A stretch of 33,255 nt of DNA from Bacteroidaceae bacterium (GCA_017547385.1 JAFYPU010000016.1:1-33255), one strand, 5' to 3'; positions 1-7,963 are shown, counted from the stretch's first letter. The notes: generated from the sequence alone by a model not told the origin. Made by a program: numbers and translations.

Positions 1-134
1 AGAAATACAAAGAATTTGGAGTGTAAACTCAGATAGTATTATCTTTGCCAAGTGTCAACTGCTATAGGCATAAAAAAAAGAAGTGTAAACCGGTATAGTA
101 TTTAAAGTTTAAACTGTCAACTTTTTTCAGTACA
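1..134. repeat. 31-bp-phased repeat boxes, possible IS21-type element end
   Basis: The 8-base box GTGTMAAC starts at 21, 52, 83 and (as CTGTCAAC) 114, so the spacing is exactly 31 bp each time. The first three boxes are followed at the same distance by ATAG, and boxes 1 and 3 share GTGTAAAC-N4-ATAGTATT. Read on the minus strand, the block begins near 134 with TGTACTGAAAAAAGTTGACA. IS21-family elements are known to carry multiple terminal repeats and ends that begin with TG, so this may be the right end of such an element whose transposase genes lie left of the window. No transposase is visible here, so this remains inference. Confidence 0.4.
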
Positions 135-147
135 CCTCAAATAATTA

Positions 148-212
148 ATTATCTATGCCAAAGATATGCACTATCTTCATCAACGATGAGGTATATCTCC
201 GGCATAGATAAT
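148..212. repeat. 65-bp imperfect palindrome
   Basis: ATTATCTATGCC (148-159) pairs perfectly with GGCATAGATAAT (201-212). Between these arms AGATAT/ATATCT and TCATC/GATGA pair again around an AAC loop, giving a long interrupted hairpin. It lies 65 bp beyond the stop codon of the phytase-like gene, so it could end minus-strand transcription, but no clean T-run follows. It could equally be a relic of a mobile element. Confidence 0.45.
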
Positions 213-276
213 GGGTATCTCTGAATGAGGATTTTTGCATGCCGTGTAGCAATGTTTTTGGGGGCACAAAATCACT

Positions 277-1356
277 TTAGTTGAGGATGAGCACTTTCAG
301 GTAGTCTTTCAGGCGGAAAGGTCCTTTGCCCATGCCTCCTTGCGAGTCGGCCACGAGCAATAAAGTTTGGCGGCCGTCATCGAGCCGTATGCCCAAGCAC
401 ATTCCCTCGTAGTTGGCAAAACCGATTTTGGTCAAGGAGAGTTTTGTCTTGAAGTATGCCACGATTTCTTTCACCATGAACAAGTTGGGGTCAAGGGTGT
501 CGAGGCGTGTGCTACCATCGATTTGATGGCTCTGTGCCGGGTGCACACGGAAGAGTTTGCAGGCCACACTTGAGCCAAGATAATTCTTCGTTACGTTAGC
601 TTCACGTTCCATTACGAGCAAACTTCCGTCGGGCATGGCTGTGATGAGAGGCACACCATAGATGTAGGTGGGACCGAACACCTTGATGGCCGGAGCATCC
701 ATGCGGTAAGCATATTGTGCCGTAGGCTGCAAGGTTTCGTCAAATTGCTGCAGACGCAGGAGGTTGTGCCCTTCGGGATTGAGCGGGCCGGCTGCCACAC
801 CGTCAGGGCGCAGCACACTCTCGGTGATGGTCCAAAAGCTTTCATGCTCGGCACTGTATCCCAATGCTTCAAAACCATAGTTGGGGAAAATGTGTTCCTT
901 TCCCATCTGTTCGGGCACGGCCAGCGAACGACCGGTGGGGCTGCCTTCCATGTTGTATTCCAAGATTTGTTGGTCGCCTTCGCCCGAAATAAACACAGTG
1001 TTGGTGGACGGATGATAAACAATGCCTTCTGCATCGCGCAGACTCATGCCGCGTGTGTCGAGAGCGGTGGCCGGACTGCCATAAAAGCCCTCCAGTGCCA
1101 CATTCACCACTTCGCCGGTCAAAGGGCTTTGTTCGATGTGCATCACGAAGAAGCCATCTGATGGTTCATCATCACTGACAAGGGCATAACGTCCATTGCC
1201 CAAAGGGGTGATGCCGCTGTATTGTGCCGTTCCCACACCCCATCGTGCCAAATCCACCTCTTTGTGTTCGGCGGCATACTGTGCGTGCAGTGTGAAAGGG
1301 GCAGTCAGGGTCAGGGCCATCACTGCCAGTTTTTTCATAATCAAGGGTTGTTTCAT
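277..1356 (-). CDS. exported phytase-like esterase-domain protein
   Basis: This 359-residue protein resembles the family annotated as esterase-like activity of phytase (PF13449), which adopts a beta-propeller-like fold; the substrate is not known. A signal peptide is clear: a positively charged start, a hydrophobic stretch LAVMALTLTAPFTL, and AQ-type cleavage near residue 26, so the protein should be exported to the periplasm or beyond. Recognisable parts include the early YSGITPLGNGRYALVSDD segment, a DAEGIVYHP segment near residue 110, NYGFEALGY near residue 158, and the C-terminal NYEGMCLG and LLLVADSQGG, which fit blades of the family. An internal ATG at 1338 (MKKLAVM) is an equally good start. 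It is the last gene of the minus-strand envelope cluster, 44 bp after the GNAT gene. Function beyond the family name is inferred only. Confidence 0.75.
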   Translation of the reverse strand: MKQPLIMKKLAVMALTLTAPFTLHAQYAAEHKEVDLARWGVGTAQYSGITPLGNGRYALVSDDEPSDGFFVMHIEQSPLTGEVVNVALEGFYGSPATALDTRGMSLRDAEGIVYHPSTNTVFISGEGDQQILEYNMEGSPTGRSLAVPEQMGKEHIFPNYGFEALGYSAEHESFWTITESVLRPDGVAAGPLNPEGHNLLRLQQFDETLQPTAQYAYRMDAPAIKVFGPTYIYGVPLITAMPDGSLLVMEREANVTKNYLGSSVACKLFRVHPAQSHQIDGSTRLDTLDPNLFMVKEIVAYFKTKLSLTKIGFANYEGMCLGIRLDDGRQTLLLVADSQGGMGKGPFRLKDYLKVLILN

Positions 1357-1400
1357 TATGGTTGTTGTTTAGTGTTTGAACATTCAATCTGTGTGGCTCT

Positions 1401-2447
1401 TCACTCATCGAGCATCAAGGGCATGTTGAGGCTGCATTCTGAGAATGCAAAGGCTGCCAACTGCCCGGGGGTAAAGACTTTCGCGGGTGGCATTTGTGTG
1501 GTGTGGCACGTACCCTGCGCAAGCGCATAGCGCCCATTGTTTTGTGGAAATGCTTCATCGCTCACCACTTCAATGATAGTCTCCCACTCGGGATTCCATT
1601 GTGCCAATTGTTGCAAGAATTGTGGAACATTTATCACCCTTGCCATAGCGTAGGGTTGGGCTTTGGCATGATGTGAGGGCACAGCTTTTTTCTGCACAAT
1701 CACGATGTCGCTGCCCAGCGTGCACTGTGCTTTGCGCAACAAGGAAGCTGCTACGGTGGGTGTTGTGCAGCGAATGTCGCGCAACGTCCAGTGTTTTTCG
1801 CCCTCAGGTACCAGCATGGCCCAACCCACCGTTTGCCCTTGGCTGTGGGCTATCCAAACTTGGCCTTGCTCCAGGCGGCACAAATCCATGGCTGCAGAGA
1901 AATCAGAGGGCGATGGCTGCAAAAAGGATGTTTCTTCTCGCAGTCTGTTAAGGAAGAAGTCATAATACGCTTCTGCATTGTCTGTAACCGGCTGGCACTC
2001 CAAATCTTCAAGTGTGGCCTTGCCCAAATCCGGCTTTGCCACTTGACGAAAAGCCACCGTTTCGTAAGCTCCGTTGCGCGGTGCTCGATAATAGGCACGC
2101 AAGGCTTCGTTGCCCGGAATTAAGAACGAAAGCAGGGCATCGGTGTCTGCCAAACGATGGTGTGCTTCGTGCAAAATTCGGGAAGCATATCCTTTGCCGC
2201 GATAGGCAGGAAGTGTGGCCAATCCTGAGATGTAGCCCACGGGCATGGCCTTGCCATACATGCCCAGCACATAAGGCAACAATTGCGTGGCTGCCACCAC
2301 TGTCCCGTCTGCTTGACGCACAATGTTGGAGGCAGGGGTATATTTCTTTGAGAAGTAGATTTCCATGAATGCTTCGGAGTCGCCAAAACATGTTTTCCAC
2401 AAATGGCGTGTCTGAAGCAGGATGTTGTGTTCGCTCATGCCTTTCAT
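1401..2447 (-). CDS. GNAT-family N-acetyltransferase, Eis-like
   Basis: The protein has 348 residues from the ATG at 2447; a second ATG at 2438 (MSEHNILLQ) is also plausible, while the longer reading frame to 2471 would need a TTG start. The acetyl-CoA binding motif of GNAT enzymes is visible as GLATLPAYRGKGYASRIL around residues 74-91, with the R-G-K-G-Y-A loop. The length is about twice that of a single GNAT domain, and the later part (around SQGQTVGWAMLVPEG) suggests a second acetyltransferase-like fold as in Eis-type proteins. It lies 39 bp after a DUF2156 gene, which is also an acyl/aminoacyl-transferase fold, so the two may be functionally linked. Substrate is unknown. Confidence 0.75.
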   Translation of the reverse strand: MKGMSEHNILLQTRHLWKTCFGDSEAFMEIYFSKKYTPASNIVRQADGTVVAATQLLPYVLGMYGKAMPVGYISGLATLPAYRGKGYASRILHEAHHRLADTDALLSFLIPGNEALRAYYRAPRNGAYETVAFRQVAKPDLGKATLEDLECQPVTDNAEAYYDFFLNRLREETSFLQPSPSDFSAAMDLCRLEQGQVWIAHSQGQTVGWAMLVPEGEKHWTLRDIRCTTPTVAASLLRKAQCTLGSDIVIVQKKAVPSHHAKAQPYAMARVINVPQFLQQLAQWNPEWETIIEVVSDEAFPQNNGRYALAQGTCHTTQMPPAKVFTPGQLAAFAFSECSLNMPLMLDE

Positions 2448-2486
2448 GCTTTCTTCAGGTTGTGAGGACAATGCTGTTGTGTGTGC

Positions 2487-3458
2487 TTACCCTTTCTTCA
2501 TAGGATGTTTGGCCATCACGGTGTATTTGTGCAGCAACAAATAGGGATGATAAGATGTTTTGGCTCGGCGCAAACCTTCGATGCCAAGGTCTTCCTCTCG
2601 ATTGATCAGAACAAACCTTTCGGGCAGCGTGCGCACAAACTCCCGGTTGATGGCGGCATAAATACCCTCGTAGCTTGTGTCGGCTTTCTCAATGCACACA
2701 TCAAAGGTGTCATAGTTGATGGGAGCACCATAGGTGAAAGCCACGATGCGCCCTTTCACTTCCATCACACCGCCCAGTGCATCAAGTTTGTCCCAATGCC
2801 TGATAACAGTTTCTGCTGACCGAAATTCGGATTCGTGTGTGTGCCTGTCTTTGTCATCGTTGTGCGTAGCAGACCACTGCTTCATCAATGAGAGGCAGGC
2901 CGGGACATCACGTTGTTCCAAAGGGCGAAATATGGCATCGGGGTAGGAACGAAAAAAACGATTGGCATGGTTGCGCTTGGGTTGCAACTGCTTGCCGGAG
3001 AGTGTCTCCAGGGTCTCCCGTTTGTAGATATAGTCTGTGTAAGCGCGGTCGCAGGTGGCATAGAAAAAGCCGGGCATGGCTCGATTGAGCAGGGACAAAC
3101 TCTCTTCCGTGGCTCCCAGCAACAAGAACGGCTCTCCATCAGCTTCGGCATCGTTCAGCAGTTCCCGAACGATGCAGCTCCACTGGCAGCGACGAGCTGT
3201 TTGGGTGCAGATGCCTTGACGCACGTCTGAGATGTAGTTGCCTGTGCCCACAGGGGCTAAATAAGCCCGATGACCATTGGCCTTGAAGCGAAAAACAAGC
3301 CAGCCGTTGTGCACTGCCACCTCAGTGTCATAGAGAAAACGCCAACTCAAGAGATTGACAAAATTCAAGTCGCAGTTGCGGCATTCCGTGTCGTGCACAA
3401 AGTGTTGCACCACCTCTTTGTCGGCAATGGTCAATGGGTGGAAGTCGATGCGTTCCAT
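2487..3458 (-). CDS. DUF2156 protein (phosphatidylglycerol lysyltransferase C-terminal domain type)
   Basis: The 323-residue product looks like the DUF2156/LPG_synthase_C family, which shares the double GNAT fold of the catalytic domain of MprF-type aminoacyl-phosphatidylglycerol synthases. Family-like segments are the N-terminal ECRNCDLNFVNLLSWRFLYD (about residues 26-45), the central KRNHANRFFRSYPDAIFRPL, and the C-terminal YEGIYAAINREFVRTLP followed by INREEDLGIEGLRRAK. No membrane segments are present, so it is not a full MprF flippase-synthase. In Bacteroidota such proteins often sit next to a GNAT gene, as here. The substrate is not known; aminoacylation of a lipid is possible but not shown. 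Confidence 0.72.
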   Translation of the reverse strand: MERIDFHPLTIADKEVVQHFVHDTECRNCDLNFVNLLSWRFLYDTEVAVHNGWLVFRFKANGHRAYLAPVGTGNYISDVRQGICTQTARRCQWSCIVRELLNDAEADGEPFLLLGATEESLSLLNRAMPGFFYATCDRAYTDYIYKRETLETLSGKQLQPKRNHANRFFRSYPDAIFRPLEQRDVPACLSLMKQWSATHNDDKDRHTHESEFRSAETVIRHWDKLDALGGVMEVKGRIVAFTYGAPINYDTFDVCIEKADTSYEGIYAAINREFVRTLPERFVLINREEDLGIEGLRRAKTSYHPYLLLHKYTVMAKHPMKKG

Positions 3459-3491
3459 GTTAGTTTTTGTGTGTTGGGTTGCAATGGGCAG

Positions 3492-3523
3492 AACGCACGC
3501 TCCCCATGAGGAGAGCGTGCGTT
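3492..3523 (-). other. intergenic 11-bp hairpin
   Basis: AACGCACGCTC (3492-3502) and GAGCGTGCGTT (3513-3523) form a perfect 11-bp stem with a 10-base loop, in the 75-base gap between the acyltransferase and DUF2156 genes. On the minus-strand transcript no T-run follows it, so it is not a standard intrinsic terminator there. It may be a partial terminator, a stabiliser of the upstream message or a processing site. On the plus strand it is followed by GTATGGTTTTTAC, but no plus-strand gene reads into it. Confidence 0.5.
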
Positions 3524-3533
3524 TGTATGGTTT

Positions 3534-4682
3534 TTACTGCTGCACGGAAAGTTGGTTCAGCACAGGATTGGCATACATCTCCAAGATGCGTTCACGCAGA
3601 TAAGCAGTGTCAGGGTTGGAAAGTTCCACCAAGGCTATGCGGCTCTGCACATATTTCTCGAATTGCTGTTTTTGCTCTTCGGTGTAGTGGGAGGCAAAAC
3701 GTGTGCTGCCTTCCAATAAATCAACAGCCACATAATTGCCGGGATAGAGGCGATAGTTTCGGAAGATGTCGGCATCCATGCGTTGGGCCACGGCCGCGAA
3801 AAATTCTCCCTTGGGCAATGTGCTCATCTCGTCAAGCCATTCGTTGATGCAAGGAGCTGCTTGATAATGCACCTGACCTTTGTAACCAAAGATACCGGTC
3901 TGCATGTTTTTCAGGTCGTCCTCACGCGATTTCTTGAAATCGGGGTTGTCGCGCTTTTGCTGGAATTCCTGTGCTTTCAGGTAGTCGCACGGATCGTACT
4001 CATAGGAGATGGAGAGTGGTGCGATGTTGAGCGACTTGAGACGTTCGGTGGGAGTGCCTTCACCGCCCATGGCCATCATTTTCAGTACCGATTCCTGTGT
4101 GCGGTCGTTTGAATCCTTGGCACGTCCTTCGCGTTGGGCAATCCAGATGCTCTGTTGCTTTTCGTTGATGGCATAATGCATGTAACTGCTCATGCGCCGG
4201 CTGCTTTCCAGCATTTCACGCATGGACAACGAGCGTTGCACGATGAATGACTTGTTGACACGCACCAATTTCTTAATCCAAGGATAAATCAAGAGGTTGT
4301 CGCCGATGGCAATTTCGGGAGTATCTTCAAATCCATTCTCGATGAGCACAATCGACAGAAGGGCTGAATCAAGCACAATGTCGCGATGATTGGAGACATA
4401 GGTGTAGCATTTTGTCGGTTCGAGAGCACTTTCGAAAGTCAAACCGGCGCAGTTTTTGGCCAATAGTTGCTTGATCAAAGGATAAATGAATGCTTTCTGG
4501 AACTCCAAGTTGTTCCGACAAGAGAGCATCTTGGCTTTCAATGCTTCAACGGGCACTCCCTGAAAGAAGTTCTGCACGATGGTTGTAAACATGGGGTCTT
4601 CCAGAAGTTCGGACAGCACCGCAGGTAATTCTTCCGGGCTGTAAGGACGAATTTCGTCGTATTGGCTAAGCTGTTCACTCAT
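3534..4682 (-). CDS. PlsB/PlsC-like glycerophospholipid acyltransferase
   Basis: This 382-residue protein carries acyltransferase motifs: SNHRDIVLD near residues 97-105 (block I, with histidine 99 and aspartates 101 and 105), VQRSLSMREMLESS (block II region), and WIAQREGRAKDSND (the EG-R block III that binds glycerol phosphate). Enzymes of this family transfer a fatty acyl chain to glycerol 3-phosphate or lysophosphatidic acid at the membrane. Block I here has five residues between H99 and D105 rather than the usual four, which appears to be the Bacteroidota version NHRDI-LD. No transmembrane helix is obvious, so peripheral association is likely. It follows ddl by 42 bp, fitting a cell-envelope cluster. 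Whether it acts on the first or second acyl position cannot be told. Confidence 0.75.
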   Translation of the reverse strand: MSEQLSQYDEIRPYSPEELPAVLSELLEDPMFTTIVQNFFQGVPVEALKAKMLSCRNNLEFQKAFIYPLIKQLLAKNCAGLTFESALEPTKCYTYVSNHRDIVLDSALLSIVLIENGFEDTPEIAIGDNLLIYPWIKKLVRVNKSFIVQRSLSMREMLESSRRMSSYMHYAINEKQQSIWIAQREGRAKDSNDRTQESVLKMMAMGGEGTPTERLKSLNIAPLSISYEYDPCDYLKAQEFQQKRDNPDFKKSREDDLKNMQTGIFGYKGQVHYQAAPCINEWLDEMSTLPKGEFFAAVAQRMDADIFRNYRLYPGNYVAVDLLEGSTRFASHYTEEQKQQFEKYVQSRIALVELSNPDTAYLRERILEMYANPVLNQLSVQQ

Positions 4683-4724
4683 AATCGGAAAATGCTTAAG
4701 GTGATTATTGGGGGTGAAAAGGAT

Positions 4725-5711
4725 TCAGCACTTTCCTTCGATGATGTCGGAAAGCACGTCTTTGATGTCGATGCCGGCAGCACGCACCTGTTGCGGAATG
4801 AAACTTGTGGTGGTCATTCCGGGCGTGGTGTTGATTTCGAGCAGGTTGATTTGCTCGTTGCCGGGAGTGCCGCTCAGAATATAGTCGATGCGGATGATGC
4901 CGTAGCAACCCAACACTTGGTAAATGCGGCGTGTCATTTCGCTGACGCGTTGGGCTGTGGTGGGAGCGATGCGGGCCGGTGTGATTTCTTCTACCTTGCC
5001 ATTGTATTTTGCATCGTAGTCGAAAAACTCCTGTGTCGTAACCACTTCGGTGATGGGGAAAGTGATGATGTCGTTCCCCTTGCGATAGCATCCGCAAGTG
5101 ATTTCGGTGCCGCTCATCATGCGCTCCACCATTACTTCGTCGCTCTCATTCATGGCTTTTTCGATGGCGGGCAGCAAATCCTCGGTTTGCTTTACCTTGG
5201 TTACGCCAAAGGAACTGCCACCGGCGTTGGGCTTCACGAAACAGGGCAGACCGAGTCGTTCCACCGTGGCTGCGGCATCGGGGAGGACTTCTCCTCGGCG
5301 CACCATGATGGAGTCGGACACATGCACCTTGGGCAAGGCACGCAGGAAATTGTTGAGTGCATACTTATTGAAAGTGAGGGCTTCGACCAATACACCGCCG
5401 GTGGAATAGGGCATACCAATCATGTCAAGATAGCCTTGCAGAATGCCGTCCTCGCCCGGTGTGCCGTGGATGGTGATATAGGCAAAGTGGAAAGCATGTC
5501 GGCCGTCGGCGGCAGCGAATGTGAAGTCGGCCTTGTTCACGGGACAGCGTTCATCGCCGTAGTGCACTTCCCACAAGTCGCCGCTCATCTCCACGATGTA
5601 ACAATTGTATTTGTCCTTGTCCATGAACGACATGATGCCTTCGGCACTGCGCATGGACACTCCGTGTTCGGAGGAATCGCCTCCGGCTATGATGGCAATG
5701 TTTTTTTTCAT
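4725..5711 (-). CDS. ddl: D-alanine--D-alanine ligase
   Basis: The enzyme joins two D-alanines with ATP to make the dipeptide used in peptidoglycan precursors; it acts in the cytoplasm. The start at 5711 (MKKNIAIIAGGDSSEHG) gives 328 residues, the usual family length; the frame stays open further upstream but that extension is unlike the family and overlaps the rluD gene. Visible motifs are GGDSSE at 10-15 with E15 in the place of the catalytic glutamate of E. coli DdlB, the ATP-grasp glycine loop KPNAGGSSFGV, the DYDAKY segment, and the metal-binding EINTTPGMT near the C-terminus. The residue after SSEH is G where E is more usual in SSE-x-EVS. It lies 62 bp after rluD and 42 bp before the acyltransferase. 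Confidence 0.95.
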   Translation of the reverse strand: MKKNIAIIAGGDSSEHGVSMRSAEGIMSFMDKDKYNCYIVEMSGDLWEVHYGDERCPVNKADFTFAAADGRHAFHFAYITIHGTPGEDGILQGYLDMIGMPYSTGGVLVEALTFNKYALNNFLRALPKVHVSDSIMVRRGEVLPDAAATVERLGLPCFVKPNAGGSSFGVTKVKQTEDLLPAIEKAMNESDEVMVERMMSGTEITCGCYRKGNDIITFPITEVVTTQEFFDYDAKYNGKVEEITPARIAPTTAQRVSEMTRRIYQVLGCYGIIRIDYILSGTPGNEQINLLEINTTPGMTTTSFIPQQVRAAGIDIKDVLSDIIEGKC

Positions 5712-5773
5712 TTTATGGTTGATTATGTTCAAATTTTCATCAGGTTGTCGGGTGAAACACTTGCGAAGCTCTT

Positions 5774-6910
5774 TCATTCGGCTTCGTTGCGTATGCCGCC
5801 GATATAGGTGCGCCATTTTTCGAGCAATGCTTGCATGTCGGGGGGGAGGGGAGCGGTGAAATCCATCTCCTCTTCCGTCAGCGGATGACGGAAACCCAGG
5901 GTGAGGGCATGCAGTGCCTGACGTGGGCAAAGGGCATAACAATTGCGGATAAAGTTATTGTAAGTGCCGCTTTGCGTTCCGCGCAGTATGCGGTCGCCGC
6001 CATAACGTTCGTCATTGAAGAGCGGATGCCCCAAATGGGTCATGTGGGCACGTATCTGGTGCGTACGACCGGTTTCGAGCACACATTCCACCAACGTAAC
6101 ATATCCGAAACGTTCTAAAACCTTGTAGTGTGTAACGGCATGTTTGCCGATGTCGGAGTCGGGAGGGAACACGGCCATTTGCATGCGGTCTTTGGGATGG
6201 CGACCAATGTTTCCTTCGATGCGTCCGCCCTCTTCCTGAAAGTTGCCCCATACCAGTGCATTGTATCTGCGGCGTGTGGTTTTGTTGAAGAACTGCCACC
6301 CCAGATGTGTTTTGGCTTCGGGAGTTTTGGCTACAACCAACAGACCGGAGGTGTCCTTGTCGATGCGATGCACCAAACCCACTTCGGGATTATTGGGGTC
6401 GTATTGAGGATTGTCGCGCAAGTGCCAGGCAATGGCATTGACCAACGTACCGGTGTAGTTGCCACAGCCGGGATGCACCACGAGGCCTGCCGGTTTATTG
6501 ATAACCATCAAGGCGTTGTCCTCATAGACTACGTCGAGCGGAATATCCTCAGGTTCGATTAGGTTTTCGTATCGTGGACGGTCGAGCAACAAAGTTACGA
6601 CATCGTGAGGTTTCACGCGATAGTTGCTCTTCACGGGCCGGCCATTGACATGCAGAAAACCGGAACGCGAGGCCTGTTGCAAACGGTTGCGCGAGGTGTC
6701 GGGCAAGTGGTCGAGCAGGAACTTGTCAATGCGCATCAGTTGCTGGCCACGATCGGCCACTACGCGAAAGTGCTCGTAAAGTGTGCCGTCTCCTTCGCTC
6801 GTGTCATCCGTCAATTCGTCTTCGGATTCGTCCGGAAGTATGGCCTCCGTCGGAAAAGAGTCGTCGATGGGAGCGGTTGCGGCAGTGCAAGGCTTTTCTT
6901 GGGTTTCCAT
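5774..6910 (-). CDS. rluD: RluA/RluD-family 23S rRNA pseudouridine synthase
   Basis: The protein converts uridines to pseudouridine in structured RNA; RluD-type members act on helix 69 of 23S rRNA. From the ATG at 6910 it has 378 residues: an acidic, low-complexity N-terminal tail (about 1-45, rich in D and E), an S4 RNA-binding domain (about 55-110, with RIDKFLLDHLPDTSRNRLQQ), and the catalytic domain with GLVHRIDKDTSGLLVVAKT, where D184 in HRID is the catalytic aspartate. TGRTHQIRAHM and GHPLFNDERYGG near the C-terminus are also typical. The frame is open further upstream but that part overlaps the PASTA gene. The start is only 7 bp after the PASTA stop codon, so the two are co-transcribed. 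The exact target uridines are inferred. Confidence 0.92.
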   Translation of the reverse strand: METQEKPCTAATAPIDDSFPTEAILPDESEDELTDDTSEGDGTLYEHFRVVADRGQQLMRIDKFLLDHLPDTSRNRLQQASRSGFLHVNGRPVKSNYRVKPHDVVTLLLDRPRYENLIEPEDIPLDVVYEDNALMVINKPAGLVVHPGCGNYTGTLVNAIAWHLRDNPQYDPNNPEVGLVHRIDKDTSGLLVVAKTPEAKTHLGWQFFNKTTRRRYNALVWGNFQEEGGRIEGNIGRHPKDRMQMAVFPPDSDIGKHAVTHYKVLERFGYVTLVECVLETGRTHQIRAHMTHLGHPLFNDERYGGDRILRGTQSGTYNNFIRNCYALCPRQALHALTLGFRHPLTEEEMDFTAPLPPDMQALLEKWRTYIGGIRNEAE

Positions 6911-6917
6911 AAGGGGA

Positions 6918-7643
6918 TTAAGGCATTGCATCTTCGGTGTGCATTTCATCGGAAGGCTTGATTTCTTCCTCGATGGCAGGAATGTCGGTGGGGTCTTCTT
7001 CGGTTTCGATGACTTCTTCAGGATATTCTTCCTCATAGTCGCCAAACACCTCGTATTCAAGGCTGTCGTTGCCATTGAAAACTTCTTCGGTTTCTCCATT
7101 GCCCACAACCAATGTTACGGCAGAGCCAACCGGAATACGTGTTCCGGCACTCACGGCGCGGCCGTTGACTTTCACGCCATAAACCCAGCCTTTTTCACCC
7201 AGAATGAATTCCACCGGTGCCAACTTTAGCCCGATGGCCATCAAGCGCGACTCTGCTTCGCGGCGCGAGCAGTTGTCGGTGAGGTCGGGCAGCGCAATGG
7301 TGGGGCTGCCGGCTGAATTGATGGTGAGAGACACCAAGCGTCCGGGTTTGAGCTTGTAGCCGGCACGGATGTTTTGTTCGAGAATGGTGCCGGGAGGCAA
7401 CGTTTTCACATAGCCGGTATCACTGATTTCGACGCGCAGGTCGAGTGCCTTGAGCTTTTTTACGGCCACTTCTTCACTTTGGCCGCAAAGATTGGGCATT
7501 ACCACTTCTACGCCGTGGTGAGTGTAATACTCGGCCATCAGCAAGCCGCCAACAGCCAAAAGACCCGTAACTACCAGTGCACCGAGGCAATTGCCCATCA
7601 CCGGAAATGTGAGAAAATTCTTCAAAAATGTTTTTACTGCCAT
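6918..7643 (-). CDS. membrane-anchored PASTA-domain protein
   Basis: The 241-residue protein has a short cytoplasmic start, one membrane helix (about residues 18-38) and an extracytoplasmic part. Two or three PASTA units follow: one begins at VVMPNLCGQSEEVAVKKL with the typical V-x-x-P-x-L opening and closes with PGTILEQNIRAGYKLKPG; the next begins at IALPDLTDNCSRREAESRL. PASTA domains bind peptidoglycan or its fragments in other proteins. The tail (about 185-241) is very rich in glutamate and aspartate. There is no kinase or penicillin-binding domain, so this is a stand-alone PASTA protein, as is common in Bacteroidota. The ATG at 7643 is chosen because it directly precedes the MAVKTFLKNF-helix start. 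It heads the cluster with rluD and ddl, which suggests a cell-wall role. Confidence 0.85.
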   Translation of the reverse strand: MAVKTFLKNFLTFPVMGNCLGALVVTGLLAVGGLLMAEYYTHHGVEVVMPNLCGQSEEVAVKKLKALDLRVEISDTGYVKTLPPGTILEQNIRAGYKLKPGRLVSLTINSAGSPTIALPDLTDNCSRREAESRLMAIGLKLAPVEFILGEKGWVYGVKVNGRAVSAGTRIPVGSAVTLVVGNGETEEVFNGNDSLEYEVFGDYEEEYPEEVIETEEDPTDIPAIEEEIKPSDEMHTEDAMP

Positions 7644-7775
7644 AGGATGGAGATGTTCAGGTCGACGGTGCGACCTTTTGGGGTTGAGATGAGGAGAACA
7701 CAGGGCATCAGACCGGAAAATTATCCTCACCATGATGGATTTTCTGCATGGAGGAACACTTCTCTCCACAATAGG

Positions 7776-7806
7776 CAAAGGTACGCCAAGCCAGGGGAAA
7801 GACAAA
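7776..7806 (-). promoter_or_regulatory. promoter of the PASTA-rluD-ddl cluster
   Basis: On the minus strand the Bacteroidota -7 element TACCTTTG lies at 7783-7776 and TTTG at 7806-7803, 19 bp apart, which fits the known TTTG-N19-21-TAnnTTTG consensus. Transcription would start near 7769, giving a leader of roughly 125 bases before the PASTA start codon. Confidence 0.75.
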
Positions 7807-7892
7807 ATAAATATCGGCTTTTTTCTTTTGATTTACATTGCGAAGATGCATGCGTGATTTGAGTGGATAATACTGCCGCGGTGGGCAACATT

Positions 7893-7963
7893 CTGCAGTG
7901 CTTGCAGATTTTTCTAAACGCCTTGCAGAAATTTCTAAACGCCTTGCAGATTTTTGCTCAAAG
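7893..7963. repeat. 21-base tandem repeat patch (locus 1)
   Basis: CTTGCAGATTTTTCTAAACGC (7901-7921), the copy starting CTTGCAGAAATTTC (7922-7942) and CTTGCAGATTTTTG (from 7943) form consecutive 21-base units, preceded by CTGCAGTG at 7893. A related patch occurs at 21138-21195. The function is unknown. Confidence 0.7.

Noticed and set aside
1-134. CRISPR array
   Set aside because: The repeated core is only 8-16 bases, imperfect, and spaced 31 bp; there is no repeat of the length or identity of a CRISPR array.
1401-2471. Longer start for the GNAT gene at 2471
   Set aside because: It would use a TTG codon; ATG codons at 2447 and 2438 precede the conserved region and are better starts.
4705-5097. 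Open frame of 130 codons on the minus strand, rich in histidine and arginine
   Set aside because: It lies inside ddl in another frame, and its low-complexity product has no family features.
4662-5807. 381-codon open frame on the plus strand opposite ddl
   Set aside because: It is long only because the strongly coding ddl strand leaves few stops on the opposite strand; its product has no recognisable domain and ddl is unambiguous.
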